From Betaproteobacteria bacterium UKL13-2 (lineage in GTDB: Bacteria; Pseudomonadota; Gammaproteobacteria; Burkholderiales; Usitatibacteraceae), in assembly GCA_001602455.1 (NCBI GenBank), contig CP012157.1:1793733-1857732 (forward strand): a stretch of DNA of 64,000 bases, in the 5' to 3' direction. A model generated the notes under the pieces. It was not told the origin of the DNA and did not search any database. It was given only the letters and a program-made list of their open reading frames with translations. A program made the position numbers and the translations under genes. Below are positions 9,744 to 19,940 of the stretch, piece by piece (position 1 is the stretch's first letter; each line of letters begins with the position of its first letter).

Positions 9744-10352
9744 ATGCAAACTATTGAAAATAAGATAGTTTCTAGGATTTATGGGCGTGGTAGGGGGTGG
9801 GCATTCAGCGCGAACGATTTTTCGGCTGATTTTGGGCGGAGCACGATCGATTGGGCGTTATATAACCTGACCGCGTCTGGCACTATTCGGCGCGTGTATC
9901 GAGGTATTTATGACTATCCCAAATACAGTGAGTTGTTACAGCAGCAGCTAAGTCCAGATTTGGACCATGTTGCTCAGGCGTTTGCTCGAAAGTTCAATTG
10001 GCGGATTCAGCCTTCGGGGGATACTGCGCTGAACCTGCTCGGGCTTTCCACCCAACTTCCCGGTCGGCTGGTGTATCTGTCGGATGGGCCGAATCGGCAA
10101 TATGTGATCAGCAATGTCACGCTCGAATTCAAGAAATCTGTGTTGAAGGACGTTGGCTTCAAATACCCCGAAAGCGCGCTTCTGGTGCAAGCGCTCAAGG
10201 CGCTCGGTAAGGAGAGGGTAAACGAGACATTGATCTTGAAGCTCCGTAAGCAATTCGATGAAGCAGCTCGCAAACGGGTGTTGAAGGATACGGTAAAGGC
10301 GACCGGCTGGGTGTATGACACTATCAAGCAAGTTTGCGTGGAGCTGGACTGA
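9744..10352 (+). CDS. AbiEi-like antitoxin (DUF6088 family)
   Basis: The protein has 202 residues. It begins MQTIENKIVSRIYGRGRGWAF and has an N-terminal winged-helix region, including the pattern FSANDFSADFGRSTIDWALYNLTASGTIRRVYRGIYDYP at about residues 20-58. This layout is typical of DUF6088/AbiEi antitoxins of type IV toxin-antitoxin pairs. The middle part resembles the AbiEi effector domain (LSDGPNRQYVIS). The stop TGA shares one base with the ATG of the next gene (TGATG), so the pair is translationally coupled. The inverted repeat just upstream is the probable binding site. Confidence 0.82.
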   Translation: MQTIENKIVSRIYGRGRGWAFSANDFSADFGRSTIDWALYNLTASGTIRRVYRGIYDYPKYSELLQQQLSPDLDHVAQAFARKFNWRIQPSGDTALNLLGLSTQLPGRLVYLSDGPNRQYVISNVTLEFKKSVLKDVGFKYPESALLVQALKALGKERVNETLILKLRKQFDEAARKRVLKDTVKATGWVYDTIKQVCVELD

Positions 10353-11353
10353 TGGAATCAGTCGCTCAGCTCTCGCCAAAAGACCGTAGCGACTTGTTTG
10401 CGGAGACGGCTGCGCGGAAAGGCATGACCCCGGCCATTGTGGAGAAAGATTTTTGGGTATGTTGGACCCTAGGACGGCTATTCGCTGATCCAGTCTTATC
10501 GCGTTTGTTGATGTTCAAGGGTGGCACCAGTTTGTCGAAGGTGTTCCACCTAATCGAGCGCTTCTCCGAGGATATCGATCTGATTTTGGATTGGCGGGTT
10601 GTGGTGGGCGAAGATGACCCACTTGCCAATCGCTCGGCTAACAAACAAGAGACGTTGAATAAGGCGATTGAGCAGAACGCCGCCGACTACATTGAAAATG
10701 AAATGCTGCCGAAGATTTCAGCATTGGTAAGTCCAATATGCCGTTGCGAGCCAGCCGACGACGATAAGCAAGCGCTAAATGTGATCTATCCAGCCGCCTT
10801 CGCCGACACCTACTTGAGGCCGCAAGTGCGACTTGAGATAGGCCCGCTTGCGGCGTGGATGCCATATGACAATTTCCAGATTCAACCCTATGCCGCGGAG
10901 GCATTTCCACAGGCTTTCGAGCAGCCTGCCTGTACGGTTAATGCCATACGTGCAGAACGAACATTTTGGGAGAAGGCGACGATACTGCATCACGAAGCGA
11001 ATCGGCCCGACAACAGTACGCAGCCGTTACGTTACTCGCGGCACTACTACGACCTCGCGATGATGGCGACTGCACCGGTGAAAGCGGCAGCGTTGGCCGA
11101 TGTAGCGTTGTTAGCCGATGTTGTGGCGTTCAAGCAGCGGTTCTATCCGCGTGGATGGGCGCAGTACGAGAAGGCGACACCGGGAACGTTCAAGTTGGTA
11201 CCTTCGGGAAAGGTAATGGCTACCGTAGCCCAAGACTATGCGCAAATGCGGAATATGATTTTCGGGAAATATCTGGCTTTTGATGAAGTCATTTCTGTAT
11301 TGAAGGCGCTTGAGAATGAAATCAATGCGCTGACAGTGAGCGAAAGTCAATGA
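10352..11353 (+). CDS. AbiEii/AbiGii-family nucleotidyltransferase toxin
   Basis: This 333-residue toxin belongs to the AbiEii family (DNA polymerase beta-like nucleotidyltransferase fold). The diagnostic motif is intact: FKGGTSLSKVFHLIERFSEDIDL near residues 53-76, with the GGTSLSK loop and the metal-binding D-x-D of EDIDL. WVCWTLGRLF precedes it, and RTFWEKATILHHE occurs near residue 200. Members modify tRNA or other targets and stop growth unless held by AbiEi. I chose ATG 10352, which overlaps the antitoxin stop. A TTG at 10334 would add six residues. The 3' end overlaps the next gene by ATGA. Confidence 0.85.
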   Translation: MESVAQLSPKDRSDLFAETAARKGMTPAIVEKDFWVCWTLGRLFADPVLSRLLMFKGGTSLSKVFHLIERFSEDIDLILDWRVVVGEDDPLANRSANKQETLNKAIEQNAADYIENEMLPKISALVSPICRCEPADDDKQALNVIYPAAFADTYLRPQVRLEIGPLAAWMPYDNFQIQPYAAEAFPQAFEQPACTVNAIRAERTFWEKATILHHEANRPDNSTQPLRYSRHYYDLAMMATAPVKAAALADVALLADVVAFKQRFYPRGWAQYEKATPGTFKLVPSGKVMATVAQDYAQMRNMIFGKYLAFDEVISVLKALENEINALTVSESQ

Positions 11354-13536
11354 GCTACACAGAAGACAGCCTCGTCGAGCAGCCCGCTATCGGGTTGTTT
11401 GCTGAGCTTGGCTGGGAAACAACGTCGGCGTCGGAAGAAACCTTTGGCCCCAGTAGCACCTTGGGGCGTGAAACGAAGGGCGAGGTGGTACTCATATCGC
11501 GCCTTCGCACCATGCTGTGTAAATTGAACCCGGCGCTACCACCCGAGGCGATAAGTAACGCGCTTGACGAGCTGACCCGCGACCGATCTGCGATGAGCTT
11601 TGAGGCAGCCAACCGTGAGATCTATCAGTTGCTCAAAGACGGCATCATGATCTCGATCCCGGACCACGAACGCGGCGGCCAAGTGACGGAACGGCTCCGG
11701 GTGGTGGATTGGGACCAACCCGACAACAACGACTTTCTGTTGGTCAGCCAATTCAGCGTGACGGGTGCGCTCTATACCTGCCGCCCCGACTTGGTGGGCT
11801 TTGTGAATGGGCTACCTTGGGTGGTGATCGAACTCAAAAAGCCAGGGGTAGCCGCGCGGGCGGCGTTTGACGAAAACCTCACTCATTACAAAGAGCAGAT
11901 ACCCGCGCTGTTCTGGACGAACGCGCTGCTGATTGCCAGCAACGGTACCGATAGCCGTGTCGGCTCACTGACTGCCGACTGGGGCCGCTGGGTTGAATGG
12001 AAACGCATCGAACGTGAGGACGAGCCGCGCAGTGTGTCGCTGGAAGTGATGATTCGCGGTACATGTGACCGTGCGCGGCTGCTGGACCTCGTTGAAAACT
12101 TCACGCTCTTTTCCGAGCACAAGGCCGGGCTGGTCAAGATCATCAGCCAGAACCACCAGTTTCTCGGTGTGAACAATGCCATTACCTCGATGCTAGAAGC
12201 GCGGGCATTAGGACACGGACGTGGCGGTGTGTTTTGGCAGACGCAGGGTAGCGGCAAGAGTTTCTCGATGGTGTTCTTTGCGCAGAAGATATTGCGCAAG
12301 CTGGAGGGCAACTGGACGTTTGTGGTTGTTACAGACCGCGTTGAACTGGACGTGCAAATCGCCAAGACCTTCAAGGCCACCGGCGCGGTGAGCGAAGCCG
12401 AAGGCGACGAGTGCCATGCCGCCAGCGGTGCGCACTTGCGCGAGTTACTGCGCGGCAATCATCGGTATGTGTTTACCCTGGTGCACAAGTTTCAGACGCC
12501 GGAGCTGTTATGCGACCGGTCCGACGTGATCGTGCTGACCGACGAAGCGCACCGCAGCCAGTACGACACGCTCGCGCTGAATATGCGCGCGGCGCTTCCC
12601 AAGGCGATGTTCTTGGCCTTTACCGGTACGCCGCTCATTGCCGGCGAGGAGCGAACAAAAGAAGTCTTTGGAGACTACGTTTCGATCTATGACTTTCAGC
12701 AGTCGATTGAGGATGGTGCAACGGTTCCGCTTTTCTACGAGAACCGCACGCCAGAATTGCAACTGGTGAATCCCGACCTGAATGAGGATACTTACCAAGT
12801 CATCGAAGATGCAGGACTCGACGCCGACCAAGAGGCCAAGCTGGAGCGAACCCTTGGGCGGCAGTACCACATCATCACGCGGGATGATCGGCTGGAGACC
12901 GTGGCGAAGGACAAGGCTCCCTGGTGGACTGCTGAGGTGACGCAAAGATTGTCTATCAACTGCCGCATGACCTCTCTGGCCATGAACAACGGATACCGTT
13001 TCGAGTCAATGCAATCATCCGGGATGCGACAGCTAGAGAAGATGGTTCAGCTTAATCGCACGAGGGCAGACTTCTCCGAGAAATTTGAGGCGCTGATCGA
13101 GAGCTACAACGCGGGTAGTCGCAGCATTGAGGAGTTGTTTCAGGAGTTGCTCAACCTCTCCATTAGCCTTAGTGACGAACAACAACGGCATGTGCGCGAG
13201 AGCATGAGCGAGGAAGAACTCGTCATCTTTGACATCCTGACGCGGCCAGCGCCGGCGCTTTCGGCAGAAGAGCAGGCGGAAGTAAAGAAAGTCGCGCGCG
13301 AGTTACTGACCAAGCTAAAGGCGCTATTGGTGTTGAACTGGCGAACGAAGAGCGCGTCGCGATCGCAGCTGAAATTGGCGATTGAGGACACGCTTGATTC
13401 GGGATTGCCGACCGCGTTTACGAAAGAGCTATACAACCAGAAGTGCGCGGCGGTTTTCGAGCATGTGTATGAAAGCTATCCGGAGCGGGATGCGGGGGTT
13501 TATGCGGCTACCAATCCGCAAGGCAGGCCCTCGTGA
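11350..13536 (+). pseudogene. hsdR: Type I restriction enzyme R subunit, internal deletion
   Basis: The 728 residues compare with about 1000-1050 in complete relatives. Present are the N-terminal nuclease region (D near 144 and ELKKP near 159), Walker A TQGSGKS near 297-303, the DEAH-type box TDEAHR near 396 and FTGTPL. The sequence follows the family up to RDDRLETVAKD at about 518. It then crosses about 40 unfamiliar residues and resumes at RQLEKMVQLNRTRADF, continuing to the normal C-terminus YPERDAGVYA. The whole second RecA-like domain (motifs IV-VI) is lost, so translocation and cleavage should fail. The frame is open, so a product could still be made. No hsdM or hsdS is present. Confidence 0.85.
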
Positions 13537-13607
13537 GTCACATTCTTTTGCTTGGTGCTGGCTTCAGCGGCAATTGAGGAGGATGGCTTGCCCGAAATCG
13601 GCGCGAT
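13533..13607 (+). pseudogene. Remnant of a SIR2-like gene start
   Basis: A GTG at 13533, overlapping the hsdR stop, begins VSHILLLGAGFSGN, then TGA, then GGWLA in the same frame. As I recall, SIR2-like defence proteins that follow type I restriction genes begin with a very similar LLLGAGFSxNWGGWLA. The TGA stands where the Trp codon TGG would be. Nothing recognisable follows. The identification rests on about 20 residues. Confidence 0.35.
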
Positions 13608-13838
13608 CGGCACAATGGACCCGATGGGCGCTATCTGAACGGGGGAGCTTACCGACTTGCCCCGAATTTTTGGCGGTTAGACTTTTTCATCTGCAACAAT
13701 GTCCAAGAGCAGGCAGTTGATGTCAAACTACTGTTGACTCCTATCCGGATGGATTTGGGGTAATTTTTGGGGGTACCGAGAGACTATGAAAACGAAAACA
13801 CAAGGAAGCGCAAGGGTTTCCGCCGTTGATGTGAATGT

Positions 13839-13853
13839 CGCCCTCTCCGCCAA
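13839..13853 (+). repeat. Right att-like site
   Basis: CGCCCTCTCCGCCAA differs by one base from the tRNA-Ser 3' end at 8145-8159. It lies 300 bases after the last defence remnant and marks the probable right end of the first island. Confidence 0.55.
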
Positions 13854-13940
13854 TAAAGAATCATCAAGCAGTACAAGCACTTAGCAAATCAGTTCCGAGA
13901 AGGTGGTCCTCCGTGGTGAGCCAACAGGCCCAGCACAACG

Positions 13941-14078
13941 ATGAGATTACCCTCCTACATCAAGCGTTCAAGACATGGTATTTTCTACTTCCGCCTAGTG
14001 ATACCAGCAGCACTCAAGTCGGCTTTTGATGGGCGCGGCGATATAAGAAAATCTCTCGCAACGCCATTCAAAGATTGA
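13941..14078 (+). pseudogene. Second integrase remnant (N-terminal 45 residues)
   Basis: ATG 13941 opens MRLPSYIKRSRHGIFYFRLV followed by IPAALKSAFDGRGDIRKSLATPFKD and a stop. This is the N-terminal segment (DUF6538 type) that precedes the catalytic part of a family of phage-like tyrosine recombinases. Everything after residue 45 is absent. It lies just outside the right att-like site, which suggests a second island was integrated next to the first and then mostly deleted. Confidence 0.6.
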
Positions 14079-14218
14079 AATGGAACGTGCGTGACCGGAC
14101 CGCCTTCGGCCGGGAAGGGTGCTACCGGGTGGGCGTGTTCTTACACGCCCGTTCCGACTCATCGGGTCAGACGTCAATCCCCCGATGTTCCGCAACACTA
14201 CGGGATAATTCGATGAAA

Positions 14219-14275
14219 TGGGTGTAATCGGGCGTGAGAATGGTTTTCTTCTTTATTGGGTGTAAATGGGTGTAG
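14219..14275 (+). promoter_or_regulatory. Three TGGGTGTAR repeats upstream of fic
   Basis: TGGGTGTAA occurs at 14219-14227 and 14257-14265, and TGGGTGTAG at 14267-14275, ten bases before the fic ATG. The last two copies are adjacent, with a single base between. They could be binding sites for an autoregulator, possibly the winged-helix C-terminus of the Fic protein itself (inference). Confidence 0.4.
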
Positions 14276-14284
14276 TATTGGCTC

Positions 14285-15334
14285 ATGCTGAAAACCGACT
14301 CCATTCAGATCGCCCCGGAGATCTTGAGCCTCATTGCCAAGATCGACGAGTTCAAGGGCGCTTGGCGTGCCTTGGGTACGCTTGCGCCAGACCGCCTGTC
14401 GGCTCTGCGCCGCGTGGCCACCATCGAGAGCATCGGCTCCTCCACCCGCATCGAGGGCAGCAAGCTGTCCGATCGGGAGGTGGAACAGCTCCTGTCGAAT
14501 CTGGAGATCAAATCCTTCGCCACCCGCGATGAGCAGGAAGTGGCTGGCTATGCCGAGCTGATGGACTTGGTGTTTTCATCGTGGCAGGACATCCCGTTCA
14601 CCGAGAATCACATCAAACAGTTGCATCAGATCCTGCTGCGTCACAGCGAGAAGGACACCTGGCATCGCGGCAATTACAAAACCAACTCGAACAGCGTCGC
14701 TGCTTTCGACGAAACCGGCGCGCAGATCGGTATCGTGTTTCAGACCGCGTCACCTTTCGATACGCCTCGCCTGATGACGGAACTGTTGACCTGGGTAAAC
14801 CAGGAGCGAGAGACTGCCCGACTGCATCCACTGCTGATCATCGCCCTGTGCGTCGTCGTATTCTTGGAGATCCATCCCTTCCAGGATGGCAACGGGCGCC
14901 TTTCCCGGGTACTGACCACGCTCCTGCTCCTGCAGACCGGGTACGCCTACGTGCCCTACAGTTCGTTGGAAAGCGTGATCGAACACAGCAAGGAAGCCTA
15001 CTACTTGGCGCTGCGTCAAACCCAAGGCACGATCCGCACGGAATTACCGAACTGGCAGCCGTGGCTGGTGTTCTTTCTGCGGTCTTTGGCCGAGCAGATG
15101 CGGCGTCTGGAAAAGAAGGTCGAGCGTGAGAAGATCGTGCTGGCGGCCATGCCTGAACTGCAGCTACAGATCGTCGAGTTTGCCCGCGAACATGGTCGTG
15201 TCACGATTGGTGAAGCGATCAAGCTGACCAGCGCCAGCCGCAATACGTTGAAGCAGCATTTCCGTACCTTGGTCGAACGTGGCACACTGAACCAGCACGG
15301 CAGTGGCCGAGGGGTTTGGTACGACCTGCGCTAA
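14285..15334 (+). CDS. Fic-domain AMP-transferase with C-terminal winged helix
   Basis: This 349-residue protein has an intact Fic core motif HPFQDGNGRLSR at about residues 196-207, required for transfer of AMP to Ser, Thr or Tyr of a target. The inhibitory helix motif SxxxEG is present as STRIEG at about 50-55, N-terminal to the core. It is therefore a class II self-inhibited Fic protein with no separate antitoxin. A DUF4172-like N-terminal region precedes it. The C-terminus (about 285-345, IGEAIKLTSASRNTLKQHFRTLVERG) is a winged helix-turn-helix. It stands alone in the accessory region between integrase remnants. Confidence 0.9.
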   Translation: MLKTDSIQIAPEILSLIAKIDEFKGAWRALGTLAPDRLSALRRVATIESIGSSTRIEGSKLSDREVEQLLSNLEIKSFATRDEQEVAGYAELMDLVFSSWQDIPFTENHIKQLHQILLRHSEKDTWHRGNYKTNSNSVAAFDETGAQIGIVFQTASPFDTPRLMTELLTWVNQERETARLHPLLIIALCVVVFLEIHPFQDGNGRLSRVLTTLLLLQTGYAYVPYSSLESVIEHSKEAYYLALRQTQGTIRTELPNWQPWLVFFLRSLAEQMRRLEKKVEREKIVLAAMPELQLQIVEFAREHGRVTIGEAIKLTSASRNTLKQHFRTLVERGTLNQHGSGRGVWYDLR

Positions 15335-15340
15335 AACGCT

Positions 15341-15541
15341 CTAAACGGCGACGGCCTTGCCGGTGGATGACATGAGGCATGCGGACTCATACTCTTCGAT
15401 ATCGACAAGGCGGTAGAGCACACGACCGCAGAGTTTCAGATATTTGGGGCCGATCCCTTCGGTTCGCCAGCGTTCAAGTGTTGCCTCGCTGACATCCCAG
15501 CGCTTGGCGAGGTTTCGTTGGTTGAAATGAATGATTTCCAT
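15341..15541 (-). CDS. AlpA/excisionase-like helix-turn-helix protein
   Basis: The protein has 66 residues: MEIIHFNQRNLAKRWDVSEA, then TLERWRTEGIGPKYLKLCGRVLYRLVDIEEYE. It is a single MerR-like helix-turn-helix of the HTH_17/AlpA type that regulates or assists excision of P4-type islands. It is convergent with fic, with six bases between the stops. It fits an island that once carried the integrase remnant at 13941. Confidence 0.75.
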   Translation of the reverse strand: MEIIHFNQRNLAKRWDVSEATLERWRTEGIGPKYLKLCGRVLYRLVDIEEYESACLMSSTGKAVAV

Positions 15542-15813
15542 GCAGGACTCCGAACGGGTTGGTGGGAGTCCATGAAGGCGCTGTTCCGTTCCAAAGCCAA
15601 GTTAGCCATTGGCAACGATGTGGGTTTGGGTTCGACTGCGGGATTCGGATTCGAACTGCGCCATGATTGTTGATGCAACAACACATCGCATTTGATAGAC
15701 TGGCGACTGATTCAGCGTCTTTCCGCGAATGTTCTCAGCAGCTTTTGCAAGCAAGAATGCGCCGAGTTGGTGGGGTTTGGCGGGAGTTGCCGCCCCACCG
15801 CCAAATAAAACAG

Positions 15814-15833
15814 CCCCGCAAGGGGTTTTTTTT
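15814..15833 (+). terminator. Short hairpin with T8 tract
   Basis: CCCC-GCAA-GGGG is followed by eight T residues. The GNRA-type loop and T tract make it a plausible intrinsic terminator on the plus strand, although the stem is only 4 bp. Confidence 0.5.
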
Positions 15834-16004
15834 ATTGGGCGGAACAGGCGGGCAAAAGAAGCCCAGCACGGGAAGCCCCGCACGGGTCGGGGTCGCGGAA
15901 CGTGACCGACTAAGCGAAGTCTGAGGAACTTCGCTTGGACGCGCGAGCTGGCGAGTGCGGTCCCGAGCGCCGTGAGGGATTTTTCAATCGCTCTAGGCGA
16001 TTGA

Positions 16005-17246
<1,242 letters not shown>

Positions 17247-17257
17247 TTAGTTGAAAT

Positions 17258-17902
17258 ATGTTACTACCAAACAATTTATTACAAGCTATCGAACAAGCAT
17301 ATACTGCTATGTTAAACCATCCTCAACATGATTTAAACTTAGGCTATCGTCATTCTATCTGGGTAGCATTAGGAGCAAGAATAAATCCATCTTCTATGAA
17401 GAATAATGATGATGGATTAAAAAAAAGAACAACTTTAGCGATATTATCTACCCAACATGTACTATCATCATGGGAAAGTATTCATCCTGAAAATTCTCTT
17501 CCTCATCAGATTTTGAAAGAAGCTGAAAAAGTATTAGTCAAAGAAATAGATTCTACAACAGCTTGGAACCATAGAAATAAATTTTGGAATCAAATAGTTG
17601 ATTTGGGAAATGAAGATGAGCAGTCTCAAGTAATTTTAGGTGTTGCTTTGAGTGCTGTTCAAGCACTTACTACAGCCTTACAAGATGAGAATTTTGATCC
17701 TTTGAACATAAATTATAACCTTACAGATGCAGATATAGATCCTGATGATATGGATGCTTCTTTCTTTGCAGCATCGGTCTATGCTAATGGTGCAGTTTGG
17801 AATTTAGAATCCGGTCCATTACTAAGAAGAGAATTTTGGGAATGGTGGCTTAAACAAGCAGTTCCATTATCATGGAATTCAATATCTGGGGCAAGTATAT
17901 GA
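17258..17902 (+). CDS. Imm5-like immunity protein
   Basis: This 214-residue soluble protein is mostly helical. The C-terminal pattern FFAASVYANGAVWN...RREFWEWWLKQAV (about residues 170-205) and HRNKFWNQIVDL resemble the Imm5 family of polymorphic-toxin immunity proteins. The family call is from memory of the pattern. The gene is far more AT-rich than its surroundings and uses A/T-ending codons (TTA, AAA, GAA), a clear sign of recent transfer. No toxin gene is adjacent. It sits between the two copies of the 339-bp repeat. Confidence 0.55.
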   Translation: MLLPNNLLQAIEQAYTAMLNHPQHDLNLGYRHSIWVALGARINPSSMKNNDDGLKKRTTLAILSTQHVLSSWESIHPENSLPHQILKEAEKVLVKEIDSTTAWNHRNKFWNQIVDLGNEDEQSQVILGVALSAVQALTTALQDENFDPLNINYNLTDADIDPDDMDASFFAASVYANGAVWNLESGPLLRREFWEWWLKQAVPLSWNSISGASI

Positions 17903-18149
17903 TGGAACTAATCGTAAGAAACAGAAAATATGATGTGAGAAGAGTTTGAATGTAATAGAATATCAGAAGTATATGGAGATAAACCAATTGATGAATTGAC
18001 ACGGGAGCATCTCAATTAGGCGCTGAGTAATTATACTTAGTACCAAAAGCGCCTAAAATCGTTGTTTTTGTCGTTATAAACATATGACAAATAAATGAAG
18101 TCTGAGATTTGTCTTTATTACCCAAGCCTGAAATGTTGGGTTTTCGTTA

Positions 18150-18957
18150 TAAGTATTTATGCTTAGCGCCAGCACGCCGCAAGCGGCCACGCAGTGGAGT
18201 ACGCGCACCATGGCTCGAGAGTTGGGCGTGAGTGCAGCCAGCGTGTCGCGCCACTGGCGGGCCAATGGCCTCAAGCCTCATCTGGTGCGTGGCTTCAAGG
18301 TGTCGCGTGACCCCAAGTTCATCGAAAAGCTGGGGAAGATATCGTCGGCCTTTACATGTCGCCCCCGGCGCACGCGCTGGTGTTGTGCTGCGACGAGAAG
18401 AGCCAAGTCCAAGCATTGGATCGTACCCAGCCGGGATTGCCCCTCAAAAAGGGTCGAGCTAAAACGATGACGCACGACTACAAGCGCAATGGCACCACAA
18501 CATTGTTTGCTGCCATGAGTACGCTCGATGGCGCCGTCATCAGCACCTGTCAGCAACGTCATACCCATGTTGAGTGCCAAATTCCTCAAGAAGGTTGAGC
18601 GTGAAACGCCCAAAGACAAGTCGTTGCACCTGATCGCCGACAACTACGCGCCCCACAAACATCCGGTCGTTAAGGAGTGGCTATCCAAGCACCCGCGCAT
18701 CACAATGCACTTCACGCCCACCTCGGCATCGTGGCTGAACATGGTGGAGCGCTTCTTCCGTGACATCACGACCGAGCAATTGCGTCGTGGCGTATTCACC
18801 AGCGTACCGGAACTGATCGCCACTATTGATGCTTACATCGCTCATCACAACAAAAATCCCAAGCCCTTCATCTGGACAAAAAGCGCCCGCGACCCTGCAA
18901 AAGGTCATTCGTGCCAACAAGCGCTTAAGTTCCAAACAGAATGCAACACTACACTAG
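18150..18957 (+). pseudogene. IS630-family transposase, truncated and frameshifted
   Basis: Pieces of one IS630 transposase occur in successive frames. They are [21 protein letters not shown] (helix-turn-helix end), the catalytic segment [20 protein letters not shown], then LHLIADNYAPHKHPVVKEWL and FTPTSASWLNMVERFFRDIT with the final catalytic Glu, and a C-terminus ending at TAG 18955-18957. Frame changes lie near 18335, 18585 and 18885. About 110 N-terminal residues and the left end are missing. The stop codon runs into a CTAG, the known target of IS630, at the very start of repeat copy 2. Confidence 0.88.
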
Positions 18958-19292
18958 TGGGGACGCTGTCTCGCGCCTCGTATGAGGAGGCAAAGAAAAC
19001 ACTTGAATCGCTCGGTGCAAATGTCGTAGACAGCATGTCGGAGGATACAGATTATGTGATTGCAGGTGATGATGCGGCGGCGAGCGATAGGGAGAAGGCG
19101 AAGGTATTAGGTATTCGGGTGTTGAGCGACGCCGCCTACATCATCCATACTCAGAACCCATGGCTCACCATTTTTTGATTAACGTCTCGTTGGGTCCGTG
19201 CGGGTGCGTTATGTTGCCGTTCGATAACGCACCCCGCAAGATTGGCGTTTGCACATTCTTCAGCAACCGCGCTAGCGATTAATCTTTTTCAA
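18954..19292 (+). repeat. 339-bp direct repeat, copy 2
   Basis: This is the exact copy of 16908-17246. Here only the last 75 codons of the BRCT protein remain, abutting the IS630 end, so the BRCT fragment has no start of its own. The right part overlaps the 3' end of the minus-strand gene at 19272. Confidence 0.95.
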
Positions 19293-19706
19293 ATCGCGCA
19301 ATCGAAACCATGATGGATCTGTGTAGTTATTACCCACTACTGTCACCTTAACTCGATCGCCAACCGATATTTCACGATCACGCGCTTCATTCGTTAGGTC
19401 GCTAAATCTCAATTCTTTGGTTGGAAGGTTTGCGGCGACGTCAGCGGGTTCGGTTTTTTCCACTTTGATCGTTATGTACGTATAGTTTATTATTGCCTTG
19501 CTTGTTTTGCTTCTATTTGCAATATGGTAAACGGTAACTGTCCCCGTTGCTTCAAAGGTCACAGGGATATCCTCTGGTGTCATCGCAATCCTCGGTTTTG
19601 TTGACGGGTAATTTTTTTGTCCGTGGTGTTCTTCGCCTCGCGCAGGAGTTTGACAAATTCCGATCAAAATTGCTCCGAGAACTGTGTAAAGCCATGTCTT
19701 GTTCAT
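19272..19706 (-). CDS. Exported hypothetical protein
   Basis: The protein has 144 residues with an N-terminal signal peptide: MNKTWLYTVLGAILIGICQT, with cleavage probable after PARG (about residue 24). The mature part, about 120 residues, is predicted to be beta-rich, with patterns such as PVTFEATGTVTVYHI and SVGDRVKVTVVGNNYTDPSWF. This fits a small OB-like or beta-barrel periplasmic domain. I do not recognise the family. Its final seven codons lie in the 339-bp repeat, so copy 1 of the repeat carries a duplicate of this 3' end. It may be the native neighbour at which the cassette was duplicated. Confidence 0.6.
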   Translation of the reverse strand: MNKTWLYTVLGAILIGICQTPARGEEHHGQKNYPSTKPRIAMTPEDIPVTFEATGTVTVYHIANRSKTSKAIINYTYITIKVEKTEPADVAANLPTKELRFSDLTNEARDREISVGDRVKVTVVGNNYTDPSWFRLRDLKKINR

Positions 19707-19940
19707 GGGGATTGTTTAATCATCGTGGTGGTTTGACTTCAGCGTTGTTCACGATATCACATCGTCTCCCGCCGCAGTCGAATAGGTGACGCTAGGTATT
19801 GGGAACTTCGCGGCTTCGAAAACCCCGTCGTCCCTGCGTAGGCTGGGCCGCAGCGCTTGGTAACTCATTGAAAGTGCGATGGATTAGATTCCAGCCGTCA
19901 GAGGAATGACGGCAACCTTGAGGTGTTTAGAGGTTCCCTT

